From positions 1 through 64,000 of the forward strand of contig NZ_JAAMFI010000002.1 in NCBI RefSeq assembly GCF_018437225.1: DNA of 64,000 bases, in the 5' to 3' direction. The stretch comes from Fructobacillus papyriferae. GTDB lineage: Bacteria > Bacillota > Bacilli > Lactobacillales > Lactobacillaceae. Below are positions 10,165 to 17,198 of this stretch, piece after piece. A program made the translations under genes and the position numbers. Each line of letters opens with the position of its first letter. Position 1 is the first letter of the stretch. The notes under the pieces were generated by a model that worked only from the letters and a program-made list of their open reading frames with translations, was not told where the DNA came from and searched no databases.

Positions 10165-10540
10165 GAAAATCTCCAGTAAATAAGAATGAAAAGGATTGTT
10201 CTTTACAAAAAACAGTATAGCAAAAAAAAAAGAAGGAGCCTAGTTTTCCACAGAAATGCAAGAAAAAGTTAATTAATCCCCAGAGGAGGAAAATGGAAAG
10301 ACGGATTGGGCAAAACAGAGGGAACAAACTTTCGGTTTTCCCCATATCCAAAGACTTATCCCCAGAAAGAAGCTTGTTATGATCAGTTTCCGGATAACTA
10401 TCAACGTTTTCCACAGTTTGGAAGTCACAACTTGTGGAAAAGTGGAAAAGACGTGGATAAGCACTGGATAACCTCACGATCAAGCAGACTTTTGCAAGGG
10501 GGTTGGAAAGGATTTGGATAAGTCCGTGGAAAAGTTTTTA
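10165..10540. other. oriC, segment upstream of dnaA: DnaA box cluster
   Basis: No gene. I count about ten DnaA-box-like nonamers. Forward: TTTTCCACA 10244-10252, TTTTCCCCA 10336-10344, TTATCCCCA 10356-10364, TTTTCCACA 10407-10415. Reverse: TCCGGATAA 10389-10397, TGTGGAAAA 10433-10441, CGTGGATAA 10452-10460, ACTGGATAA 10463-10471, TTTGGATAA 10513-10521, CGTGGAAAA 10525-10533. The forward and reverse groups face one another around 10415-10433. With the dnaA-dnaN segment this makes a bipartite origin of the Bacillus kind. Confidence 0.85.
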
Positions 10541-10580
10541 CTATTATATAGTCGATTTTTGTGTGAACTTCTGGTTCTGC

Positions 10581-10609
10581 TTGTCAGACCGGGGTATCCA
10601 TGGTATGAT
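10581..10609 (+). promoter_or_regulatory. rpmH promoter
   Basis: -35 TTGTCA (10581-10586), 17-base spacer, -10 TATGAT (10604-10609). It is followed by a leader of about 50 bases and GGAGG before rpmH. Confidence 0.8.
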
Positions 10610-10664
10610 TAATCTCGAATTGCGAAGAAATTTGCAGACAAATAGTTAATGGAGGTAAATCCTA

Positions 10665-10799
10665 ATGAAGCGTACATTCCAACCAAAGAAGCGTCATCGC
10701 GCACGCGTACACGGTTTCCGTAAGCGTATGTTAACGAGCAACGGTCGTAAGGTTTTGGCTCGCCGCCGCGCGAAGGGCCGCAAGGTATTATCTGCCTAA
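10665..10799 (+). CDS. rpmH: 50S ribosomal protein L34
   Basis: A 44-residue, very basic protein starting [21 protein letters not shown] and ending GRKVLSA, the standard length and sequence of L34 in the large ribosomal subunit. GGAGG lies eight bases upstream of the ATG. It sits at its conserved place next to oriC, divergent from dnaA and before rnpA. Confidence 0.98.
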   Translation: MKRTFQPKKRHRARVHGFRKRMLTSNGRKVLARRRAKGRKVLSA

Positions 10800-10883
10800 A
10801 CAGGTCGCTGCTTGCAGTGGCCTTTTTATTTTCATTGATTCATGCAGGATAACCTGCGTACATAAGAGTTTAGGTGGAAACTA

Positions 10884-11243
10884 ATGCGTAAGTCATTTCG
10901 GATTAAAAAGCCAGAGGAGTTCCAGCAAGTCTTTGACCATCATCATTCGGTGGCCAATAAGTACTTTGTGGTCTACCGGCTAAAAAAAGAAGGTCAAAAG
11001 CATTTTCGCTTAGGTCTTTCGGTTGGAAAGAAGGTCGGAAAAGCGCATGACCGGGTGCATGTCAAACGTCGGATTCGCCAGACAATGTTGGAGTTGAAGC
11101 CGATTTTGGACCAAAAAAGCGATATACTAGTCATTGCAAGGCCAAATATTGCTGGGGCCTCACAGGCATTTATCAAAAAACAGCTCACCCATGTTTTGGG
11201 ATTAGCAAAACTATTAAAGGATGAACAACATGGCAAAAATTAA
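10884..11243 (+). CDS. rnpA: ribonuclease P protein component
   Basis: A 119-residue protein subunit of RNase P, which trims the 5' leaders of pre-tRNAs together with the RNA subunit. It begins MRKSFRIKKPEEFQQVFDHH, and the family signature helix appears as VGKKVGKAHDRVHVKRRIRQ. Its end overlaps the beginning of yidC by 14 bases if yidC starts at 11230. Confidence 0.96.
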   Translation: MRKSFRIKKPEEFQQVFDHHHSVANKYFVVYRLKKEGQKHFRLGLSVGKKVGKAHDRVHVKRRIRQTMLELKPILDQKSDILVIARPNIAGASQAFIKKQLTHVLGLAKLLKDEQHGKN

Positions 11244-12069
11244 TAAATGGATTAAAACGATTGGTTGGTTGCCGCTTTTCTTAGCAGCGATTGCGATTGT
11301 CGGGATCATCGGTGCCGATCTTTCATACAGTGGACATGTTCCGGGATCCGGTATTTGGGGCGGCTTTGTGGCCTTCTTTATTCGCTCGATTTTGGGGGTG
11401 TCTTCTTGGTTCTCATCTTCTTACGGTCTTGGAATCGTGATCTTTACGATTTTCATCCGTTTCATGATCCTTCCTTTGATGGTCTATCAAATGGATTCAA
11501 TGAAGAAGATGCAGCGTTTGCAACCAGAATTGAAGGTCTTGCAAGAAAAGTACGCGGGTCGTGACACCGAAACGCGGACGCTTTTGGCACAAGAACAGCA
11601 AGCCTTATATAAGGAACACGGGGTGTCGCCATTTGCCTCGATGTTGCCTTTGCTTGTCCAGATGCCTGTTTTGATCGCGTTATACCAAGGAATTCATAAT
11701 TCTTCGGTTCTTCGTTCTGGCTCATTTCTTTGGTTGAACCTTGGAAACCAAGATCCATACTTTGTTTTGCCTGTTTTGGCAGCACTTTTTACTTTTGGTT
11801 CTTCTTGGCTTTCGACGCAGGCCAACCCGCAACAGAACACGATGACGAAGGTGTTGCCATTCATCTTCCCATTCATCATTTTCTTTACTTCATTGGCTGT
11901 GCCTTCCGCTGTTTCCCTTTACTGGGCAGTCGGTAACCTTTTCCAAATGGTGCAGACTTTCTTCTTGCAAAATCCTTTCAAACTAAAGAAGGAGCGTGAA
12001 GAAGCCCGCGCTAAGGAAAAGGCGATGGCGCGTAAGATGCGTAAGGCCACGCGTTCAAAGAAGCACTAA
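11230..12069 (+). CDS. yidC: membrane protein insertase YidC/OxaA
   Basis: A YidC-type insertase of 279 residues from the ATG at 11230, chosen because AAAGG lies nine bases before it; an in-frame ATG at 11221 has no room for a ribosome-binding site. Five hydrophobic segments are visible, with the conserved intramembrane arginine in FTIFIRFMILPL and the cytoplasmic helical hairpin rich in K, Q and E after it. The tail is strongly basic (about 30 residues, many K and R), as in ribosome-binding YidC2 forms. Unlike many Gram-positive YidC proteins, no cysteine lipobox follows the first hydrophobic segment (AIAIVGIIGADLSYSG). It is coupled to rnpA. Confidence 0.95.
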   Translation: MAKINKWIKTIGWLPLFLAAIAIVGIIGADLSYSGHVPGSGIWGGFVAFFIRSILGVSSWFSSSYGLGIVIFTIFIRFMILPLMVYQMDSMKKMQRLQPELKVLQEKYAGRDTETRTLLAQEQQALYKEHGVSPFASMLPLLVQMPVLIALYQGIHNSSVLRSGSFLWLNLGNQDPYFVLPVLAALFTFGSSWLSTQANPQQNTMTKVLPFIFPFIIFFTSLAVPSAVSLYWAVGNLFQMVQTFFLQNPFKLKKEREEARAKEKAMARKMRKATRSKKH

Positions 12070-12114
12070 TCGGAAGTGGCCATTTTCTTGATATTTTAAA
12101 AAGGGTGGGGCACC

Positions 12115-13038
12115 ATGATTGAAATGTTAAAAGAAAATTCAAATTTTCGTTGGTACCATGTCACCAATATGACGGAAGACGACCGTGCCTTGTTAGTTCA
12201 CAAGCACGGGTTGACGGAGCAGATGTTGGGTTATGCCACGGATAACAATGAGTCGGTCCGGATGGAATTTGATCCTGAGGCAGATGAAGCACTCATTATT
12301 TTGGATATCATTTCGGCTGAACCGGAGCCGGTGTTGACTCGTCCGATCGGTATTGTGCTTGTTCATGGTGATCTTTTTACGTTTGCACACCGGCCAACGG
12401 ATTATATGAAAAAGGAACTGTTGAACGGTAAGGTTAGCGGGCACCAACTTGCAAATAAAGAATTGTCTGTTTTTGAATTTTTGATTTCAGGAATTTATCC
12501 GCTGATGACCATGTATGGGGAAGAAATCACCGAGATTAATCGGCAACGTCGTGCGATTCAGGCGCAGTTTGGGAATCGGAAACAGTTAACCAAACAGACA
12601 AATGATTTGTTGCATCTTCAGATACAAATGATTTATCTGCAAAATTCGTTAGCCAATAATTTGATCATGTTGGACCAAATTCGTCGGTCATATGAAAAGC
12701 ATGTGACGGATGACGATTTGGATTTGCTAGATGCCGTTCGTGTCGAAGTGGAACAGGCTCGCGATATGGCTGGCCTAGCTATGGAAGTGATTAACGCGGT
12801 GACCAAAGCGACTGGGACACTTGGTAATCGTGACCTAAACTGGACGATGAAGGTGCTGACCGTTTATTCCATTGTCTTTACCATTCCAACGGTGGTGTCC
12901 GGCTTTTATGGCGAAAACGTTGATTATTTGCCTTTTGCCAACCATGCTTCCGGTTGGTGGGTCACCATCGTCATTATGATTTTGTTGATGATTGCGGCCA
13001 CTTATGCTTTCTATCGCTATGGTTTTTTAAAAAAATAA
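12115..13038 (+). CDS. CorA-family divalent cation transporter
   Basis: A 307-residue CorA-like protein: a large N-terminal cytoplasmic alpha/beta domain, a long helical stalk, then two C-terminal membrane helices (about 240-262 and 277-300). In CorA channels the loop entrance after the first helix is the Gly-Met-Asn motif that selects Mg2+; here the equivalent segment reads GFYGENVDYL, with Glu replacing Met. Substrate is therefore uncertain (Mg2+, Co2+ or another ion). It is a monocistronic gene with its own terminator. Confidence 0.88.
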   Translation: MIEMLKENSNFRWYHVTNMTEDDRALLVHKHGLTEQMLGYATDNNESVRMEFDPEADEALIILDIISAEPEPVLTRPIGIVLVHGDLFTFAHRPTDYMKKELLNGKVSGHQLANKELSVFEFLISGIYPLMTMYGEEITEINRQRRAIQAQFGNRKQLTKQTNDLLHLQIQMIYLQNSLANNLIMLDQIRRSYEKHVTDDDLDLLDAVRVEVEQARDMAGLAMEVINAVTKATGTLGNRDLNWTMKVLTVYSIVFTIPTVVSGFYGENVDYLPFANHASGWWVTIVIMILLMIAATYAFYRYGFLKK

Positions 13039-13048
13039 AAGCGAGAAG

Positions 13049-13073
13049 ACCTTTCGAGTTGAAAGGTTTTTTT
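13049..13073 (+). terminator. terminator after corA-like gene
   Basis: Stem ACCTTTC / GAAAGGT with a five-base loop, followed by T7. Confidence 0.8.
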
Positions 13074-13162
13074 ATTTGTAAGAAAGCCTTGCTGGGCTTT
13101 TTTCAAAGTAAAATCTGACGTATAATAGTAATGAACGTAATCTTAAACCTACTGGAGAAAAT

Positions 13163-13672
13163 ATGTTATTTAAATCCCGGCAAGCAGAAGAATTAAAACA
13201 GCAACGTGCACGATTGGTCAAGAAATCTTCGGAGGGCATGATTGCTTTTCGTCGGTTTCTCTTCGCGCCCAACTTACTGACGTTCGTGATTTCTGTTGTG
13301 GTTGGTAATGCCTTCGGTTCAACAGTAAGAGAGTTAGTTAGCACACTTTTTCATTTCTTTTCCGCCATTTGGCGCTGGTTAATTCAGGCCAATCATCCGA
13401 TTCGTTTTGATAGTACTTGGACGGCGCTCTCTGCTTTTTTGACTTCGGCTTTAACCTTGCTAGCCATTGCTTTAGCGGTCTTTTATTTCATCCAATTTAT
13501 CAATAATTGGTTGATTGGGACAGAAGATGAAAAGTGGGGCTATGATGAACCCCACCAGGATTCGCTAAACGAGCAAGCGCTGCAGCGAGAGAATAATAAG
13601 CTCGTCGAGAAGAACATTGCGTTACAAGAAGAAATCATCCAACTATTGAAAAATAAATCAGAAGGGAAGTAG
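13163..13672 (+). CDS. MscL-like large-conductance mechanosensitive channel with long C-terminal tail
   Basis: A 169-residue membrane protein. The segment FRRFLFAPNLLTFVISVVVGNAFGSTVRELVS resembles the first transmembrane helix of MscL (its VGVIIGAAFG pore helix). After a periplasmic loop of about 30 residues, a second helix (SAFLTSALTLLAIALAVFYFIQFIN) follows, and then an extended coiled-coil-prone tail (ENNKLVEKNIALQEEIIQLL). MscL proteins are usually 120-150 residues and release osmolytes during hypo-osmotic shock. The long charged N-terminal part (KQQRARLVKKSSEG) and tail are additions. It is followed six bases later by a small membrane gene. Confidence 0.7.
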   Translation: MLFKSRQAEELKQQRARLVKKSSEGMIAFRRFLFAPNLLTFVISVVVGNAFGSTVRELVSTLFHFFSAIWRWLIQANHPIRFDSTWTALSAFLTSALTLLAIALAVFYFIQFINNWLIGTEDEKWGYDEPHQDSLNEQALQRENNKLVEKNIALQEEIIQLLKNKSEGK

Positions 13673-13677
13673 TTAAC

Positions 13678-13848
13678 ATGAAAATTACGACAGTCTACAC
13701 GGCAATCGCCGCTCTAGTTTTACTCTTTATCTCAGTTTCCTCGTGGGTATTTGGCGCAGTGGATGTGGCCTTGGTTACCTCTAATTTGACAACAGTGATG
13801 TTACTCATTGTTTACTTGTGGAATAACCGCAACAATCGAAAAGATTAA
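13678..13848 (+). CDS. small two-helix membrane protein, unknown
   Basis: A 56-residue reading frame whose ATG lies five bases after the stop of the MscL-like gene, with GAAGGGAAG as ribosome-binding site. It encodes two hydrophobic helices (VYTAIAALVLLFISVSSWVF and VALVTSNLTTVMLLIVYL) and a short basic tail (WNNRNNRKD). The tight spacing suggests co-transcription and perhaps a partner role. I do not recognise the family. Confidence 0.6.
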   Translation: MKITTVYTAIAALVLLFISVSSWVFGAVDVALVTSNLTTVMLLIVYLWNNRNNRKD

Positions 13849-13876
13849 GGTATCCTTAAGAAGGTTACCGAAAAGT

Positions 13877-13904
13877 AAAGCTAGGCCTCTGGTTTAGCTT
13901 TTTC
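13877..13904 (+). terminator. probable terminator before parS sites
   Basis: AAAGCTA ... TAGCTTT forms a seven-bp stem with an 11-base loop, followed by T4CT3. Confidence 0.55.
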
Positions 13905-13912
13905 TTTAGGAA

Positions 13913-13928
13913 TGTTTCACGTGAAACA
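13913..13928. other. parS centromere site 1
   Basis: A perfect 16-bp palindrome TGTTTCACGTGAAACA, identical to the ParB/Spo0J binding consensus of Firmicutes. It lies about 3.5 kb to the right of oriC, where parS sites normally cluster. It nucleates ParB for chromosome segregation and SMC loading. Confidence 0.95.
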
Positions 13929-13940
13929 ATTCCCGTCGGA

Positions 13941-13956
13941 TGTTTCACGTGAAACA
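13941..13956. other. parS centromere site 2
   Basis: A second identical TGTTTCACGTGAAACA, with centre-to-centre spacing of 28 bp from the first. The pair occupies the upstream region of the hydrolase gene and would be covered by spreading ParB. No parA or parB gene occurs in the window. Confidence 0.95.
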
Positions 13957-13968
13957 GAAAGGGTGAAG

Positions 13969-14862
13969 ATGTTATTTAAAGACCAAAAAATCAGTTTTTC
14001 TGACGTCGTTGTCCCAGATTCAGTTGGAAGGGTTAGTTTAGATCAAACTTATGGACCAAAAGACTGGCAACGCTACGATGTTTATTTGCCAATCAAAAAT
14101 AAAGAGAAATGTCCGGTTGTGCTCGACTTGCAAGGTGGGGGACTGGTGCGGGGGCGCAAATCGTCTGAGAAGTTAGCCCCTAACCTGAAATTAACGGCTG
14201 CTGGTCTTGCTGTTGTTTCGATGAATTACGCACTGATTTCCGATCGAGATTACGCTTTTCCAAAGCAGGTTGCGGAAGTACGAGCTGTTCTCGGTCAGTT
14301 GAAAAAACGATCTGATGAGTTTGGAATTGATGAAAATAAAATCTACTTAGCAGGAGAATCTTCTGGGGCCCAATTAGCCTTATTGACTGTTGGTTCAATT
14401 AGTGCAGGAGTAAAAGTGGGGCATGAATTTGGATTAAAAGATGAGCTTGAAGCGATGCCGAAAATCAAAAAGGTACTGGCTGCATATGGCCCTTATGAAT
14501 TTGATGTATTCAAGGAACAATTTGCTGAACTTGGTGTACAACCAAAATATAGCGAATCTGGATCGAAAAATTCTTTCGAAGGGTTAGCGCTTGCGGGTCA
14601 TCAGGTCAACGAAAATCCGATCGCAGTGAGCCAAGGAAATCCGGCAAATTATTTCACTCCGGCGATGCCCGACCTATTTGCAATGGCCGGTTCAGCTGAT
14701 CAAGTGGTACCGGAATTGCAAAGCATGGAGATGGTTGACCGGTATGAAAAACTAACGGGTAAAAAAGCGCTAACCTACTGGTTAGACGGCGCTCACCATG
14801 GAATCAAAGACTTTGATACAAAACAGGTTTATCAAATGAAGTGTGCTTTTTTTAAAGCATGA
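13969..14862 (+). CDS. alpha/beta hydrolase (esterase/lipase-like)
   Basis: A 297-residue alpha/beta-hydrolase. The oxyanion-hole loop reads DLQGGGLVRG (Gln where HGGG esterases have His), the nucleophile elbow is GESSGA, the acid is in GSADQVV, and the catalytic histidine is in GAHHGIKDF. The arrangement resembles BD-FAE/esterase D-type carboxylesterases. I choose the ATG at 13969 (AGAAAGGG seven bases upstream). An in-frame upstream ATG at 13912 would read through both parS palindromes (the characteristic MFHVKQ artefact) and has no ribosome-binding site. There is no signal peptide, so it is probably cytoplasmic. Confidence 0.8.
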   Translation: MLFKDQKISFSDVVVPDSVGRVSLDQTYGPKDWQRYDVYLPIKNKEKCPVVLDLQGGGLVRGRKSSEKLAPNLKLTAAGLAVVSMNYALISDRDYAFPKQVAEVRAVLGQLKKRSDEFGIDENKIYLAGESSGAQLALLTVGSISAGVKVGHEFGLKDELEAMPKIKKVLAAYGPYEFDVFKEQFAELGVQPKYSESGSKNSFEGLALAGHQVNENPIAVSQGNPANYFTPAMPDLFAMAGSADQVVPELQSMEMVDRYEKLTGKKALTYWLDGAHHGIKDFDTKQVYQMKCAFFKA

Positions 14863-14893
14863 AAAAAAGGACTGATTGAATCAGTCCTTTTTT
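14862..14893. terminator. bidirectional terminator between hydrolase and FAD-binding protein gene
   Basis: A stem GGACTGATT / AATCAGTCC flanked by an A tract and a T tract. It overlaps the last codons of the leftward gene. Confidence 0.85.
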
Positions 14894-16770
14894 GTTCGTA
14901 ATTTTGAAGTGCCGGACCGTCGTTTTAAGAGGCCGTCCACCACGCGCTTGGATTCTTGAAAGATCAAAGTGTTCACGTATGGCCTTGGAATGACCGTATT
15001 GAACCAACGGGTTCCCTCAAGCGGAATACCCGACACGAAGAAACCGTTAACTGGTCGGTTCATCTTGTCGATTACCGTTAAAGTATTGAGATCGACTTTG
15101 ATGGAATGACTAAGCAAAGGTCGACCACTCGCTGTTTTTAACCGGTCATTTGACCGTAACAATCCTTGTTTGACCAGGGATTGGATGAGCGGTGACCGAG
15201 AAATTCTGAAGTCAATGGTAGAAAGTCGCGCTTCCACCAAGACATTACCAGTAAAGTGGTGTCCTAAATGGTCGCTTGCAAGGAAATCTTTTCCGTCTGT
15301 TTGGGTTGTAAAACCAGGCCCAGCAATTTTTAGCACACCAGCCTCTAGTAAGGCCAGCAATTGTCGCATTCGAACAAGGGGAGGACCGGCCGAAAGTTGG
15401 TTATCAAACTGTCGGAAAGTGGTCAGCATCTTCTGATAGCCATCAGCATCGAAATAATTTTCATTGTAAAGTTTACGAACGGTTTCGCGCATATCGCGTA
15501 AGAGGTCGTAAGAACCGGTTAAGGGTGACCAATCATTTCCAACTTCGGCCGAGTGAATATCTGCATTGATGTGTTCTTCTAGCTGTTGGTCAAAATTTTC
15601 GGTATCCTGCCATTTTAACGCAGGATAAACCAGTTCCTGCCAGTCAATATCCGTGTCCAAATGAAGGCCAAACTTATCATTGATGTTAGGCCAATTATCG
15701 GGATCTTCCAAGGCTTGGATAATCTCCGGTTTTTTTGATGGATCGGGAAGGACTGCCTGTTGAACTTGATTGAATAGGAACTTAAAAGTTAATTCTTCCT
15801 TTAAGAGATTCATGAAGCTGTCGAAAGGCACTTTTCCAGAGTGTTCTTCTGCTATGAACTTCAATTTTGGAAGTGTAAAGAAGCGTGGTTGGTAAAGCTG
15901 TGACGCTTCTTTTTGATTGATCCCCTTGGAACGAGGGGGAAGTCCGTTAAAAGAACCGGCTACGATGGTTGGCTCGTGTCCGGAACGACGGTAAGATAAA
16001 GACCCATCTTGGTTGGTAATAAAAGTGCCACCTTTACCAGCCGTTAGTGAAAGTAAAACATCAAAGAAGGAAAGACCTAATCCCTCGATTAAAACATGAT
16101 CGTGCTCATCTAAATGCGAAAAATCATTTTCAGCAGGATGAGAAGCAGGGTAATAGGTGTAGCCTGCTTTTTTACCGACTTGTGCAAGCCCAGATTGCTT
16201 GTCGTTTAACTGGTTATCGACATGGCCAGGAGCCAAAACAACACGGTCGTATTTTCCTTCAAACCCGTTTTTACCATGGATGGTAAAGCGGCGAGGGTTC
16301 TTTTCCATCCCGACAATTTCTGTTTGGTGGAAGTTGATCGTCATGTTATCTGGTCGTGCCGCTTTGATGGTTTCATAATACCAATTAGCATACACGCCAA
16401 AAAGACCACGCGATGCAAACGTGTTAGAAGAAACTAAAGCTAAGACTTCGTTTCGGTAGGCTGAATTGTATTCTGGATGGTCATTTAAGTAATCGAAGGC
16501 ATCCGTTTGGGCCCAAGTTAAGAGGTTGGGGCGACTGATGGGAACATCGTGATCGAAAAGCTCATAATCGTCAAAAAGTGTCACTTGATTGGCAAAGGAG
16601 TTCATCAAAAACGTGTGGTTATTTTTTAAAAAGGGATTCCAAACTCGACCCCCAATGGGGGCGGGATCGAAAAGATCGACTTCATAATGCACCTTGGTGT
16701 TAATTGTAAAAATTAACCGGCCAAGAATTGCTAAGTTACGTGGTCCTGCACCAATCAATGCGATTTTCAT
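14881..16770 (-). CDS. FAD/NAD(P)-binding oxidoreductase-like protein
   Basis: A 629-residue protein beginning with a Rossmann dinucleotide motif (KIALIGAGPRNLAILGRL) and continuing with a second nucleotide-binding-type segment (YDRVVLAPGHVDNQ). This layout fits the FAD-NAD(P)-binding family (NAD_binding_9 type) found as a single large protein in lactic acid bacteria; the substrate is not known. No membrane helix or signal peptide is seen. The gene is alone, with its own promoter (16911-16883), and is convergent with the hydrolase. Confidence 0.75.
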   Translation of the reverse strand: MKIALIGAGPRNLAILGRLIFTINTKVHYEVDLFDPAPIGGRVWNPFLKNNHTFLMNSFANQVTLFDDYELFDHDVPISRPNLLTWAQTDAFDYLNDHPEYNSAYRNEVLALVSSNTFASRGLFGVYANWYYETIKAARPDNMTINFHQTEIVGMEKNPRRFTIHGKNGFEGKYDRVVLAPGHVDNQLNDKQSGLAQVGKKAGYTYYPASHPAENDFSHLDEHDHVLIEGLGLSFFDVLLSLTAGKGGTFITNQDGSLSYRRSGHEPTIVAGSFNGLPPRSKGINQKEASQLYQPRFFTLPKLKFIAEEHSGKVPFDSFMNLLKEELTFKFLFNQVQQAVLPDPSKKPEIIQALEDPDNWPNINDKFGLHLDTDIDWQELVYPALKWQDTENFDQQLEEHINADIHSAEVGNDWSPLTGSYDLLRDMRETVRKLYNENYFDADGYQKMLTTFRQFDNQLSAGPPLVRMRQLLALLEAGVLKIAGPGFTTQTDGKDFLASDHLGHHFTGNVLVEARLSTIDFRISRSPLIQSLVKQGLLRSNDRLKTASGRPLLSHSIKVDLNTLTVIDKMNRPVNGFFVSGIPLEGTRWFNTVIPRPYVNTLIFQESKRVVDGLLKRRSGTSKLRTKKD

Positions 16771-16882
16771 CGAACGTTTGCTCCTGTTATTTCAAACAAA
16801 AAAGCTAACAAAGGAAGTTTGCGTAGCAAACTACGGGCAATGCCAGGATAATTTGCGAAGTAAAAACTATCTACTACTTCAT

Positions 16883-16911
16883 ATTTTAATTCCGCTTTGA
16901 AAGTATGTCAA
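16883..16911 (-). promoter_or_regulatory. promoter of the FAD/NAD(P)-binding protein gene
   Basis: Minus strand: -35 TTGACA (16911-16906), 17-base spacer, -10 TAAAAT (16888-16883). The leader between it and the start contains a 7-bp hairpin (AGTTTGC / GCAAACT, 16816-16832) of unknown role. Confidence 0.75.
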
Positions 16912-16961
16912 AAATTACAGAGCCCGCAAAATGGAACAGAATGCGCACCGTCAGCCAGTTA

Positions 16962-16970
16962 TGCTATAAT
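16962..16970 (+). promoter_or_regulatory. tyrS promoter (extended -10)
   Basis: TGCTATAAT (extended -10) with a poor -35 (TGCGCA at 16942-16947). Transcription would start about 10 bases before the T-box stem I. Confidence 0.7.
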
Positions 16971-16979
16971 ATAGACATC

Positions 16980-17178
16980 ATTTGTTGCAGAGAGAAGGGG
17001 CACTGGTTTTAAGAGAACTGACGGTTGGTGAAAGTCAGTCTACCCCCTTCAGGTACACAACAGAATCGTAAATGACGTGAGTGCCGCGTTAAGGCTATGT
17101 AAGCGACCCCAAAGGGGTAATTTAGGTGGTACCGCGGTTTAGTCGCCCTAATCAGAAGAGGATTAGGGCGACTTTTTT
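16980..17178 (+). promoter_or_regulatory. T-box riboswitch, tyrosine-specific
   Basis: The T-box sequence AGGTGGTACCGCG occurs at 17124-17136 and is followed by a terminator hairpin AGTCGCCCTAATC / GATTAGGGCGACT with a T tract (17141-17178). In stem I, TGTTG (about 16983-16987) can pair with CAACA, leaving an internal loop with AGAGA on the 5' side and the codon TAC (17054-17056) on the 3' side, followed by an AGGGG/CCCCT helix. TAC is a tyrosine codon, matching the downstream tyrS. Uncharged tRNA-Tyr should stabilise the antiterminator. Confidence 0.93.
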
Positions 17179-17198
17179 AGTAGACAAAAGGAGTAGGC

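Noticed and set aside
10157-10483. A 108-codon leftward frame across the dnaA upstream region
   Set aside because: It lies across the DnaA box cluster and its Phe/Ser-rich translation comes from TTTTCC repeats.
13912-13968. An earlier in-frame start (MFHVKQ) for the hydrolase
   Set aside because: It translates the parS palindromes and has no ribosome-binding site; the ATG at 13969 has one.
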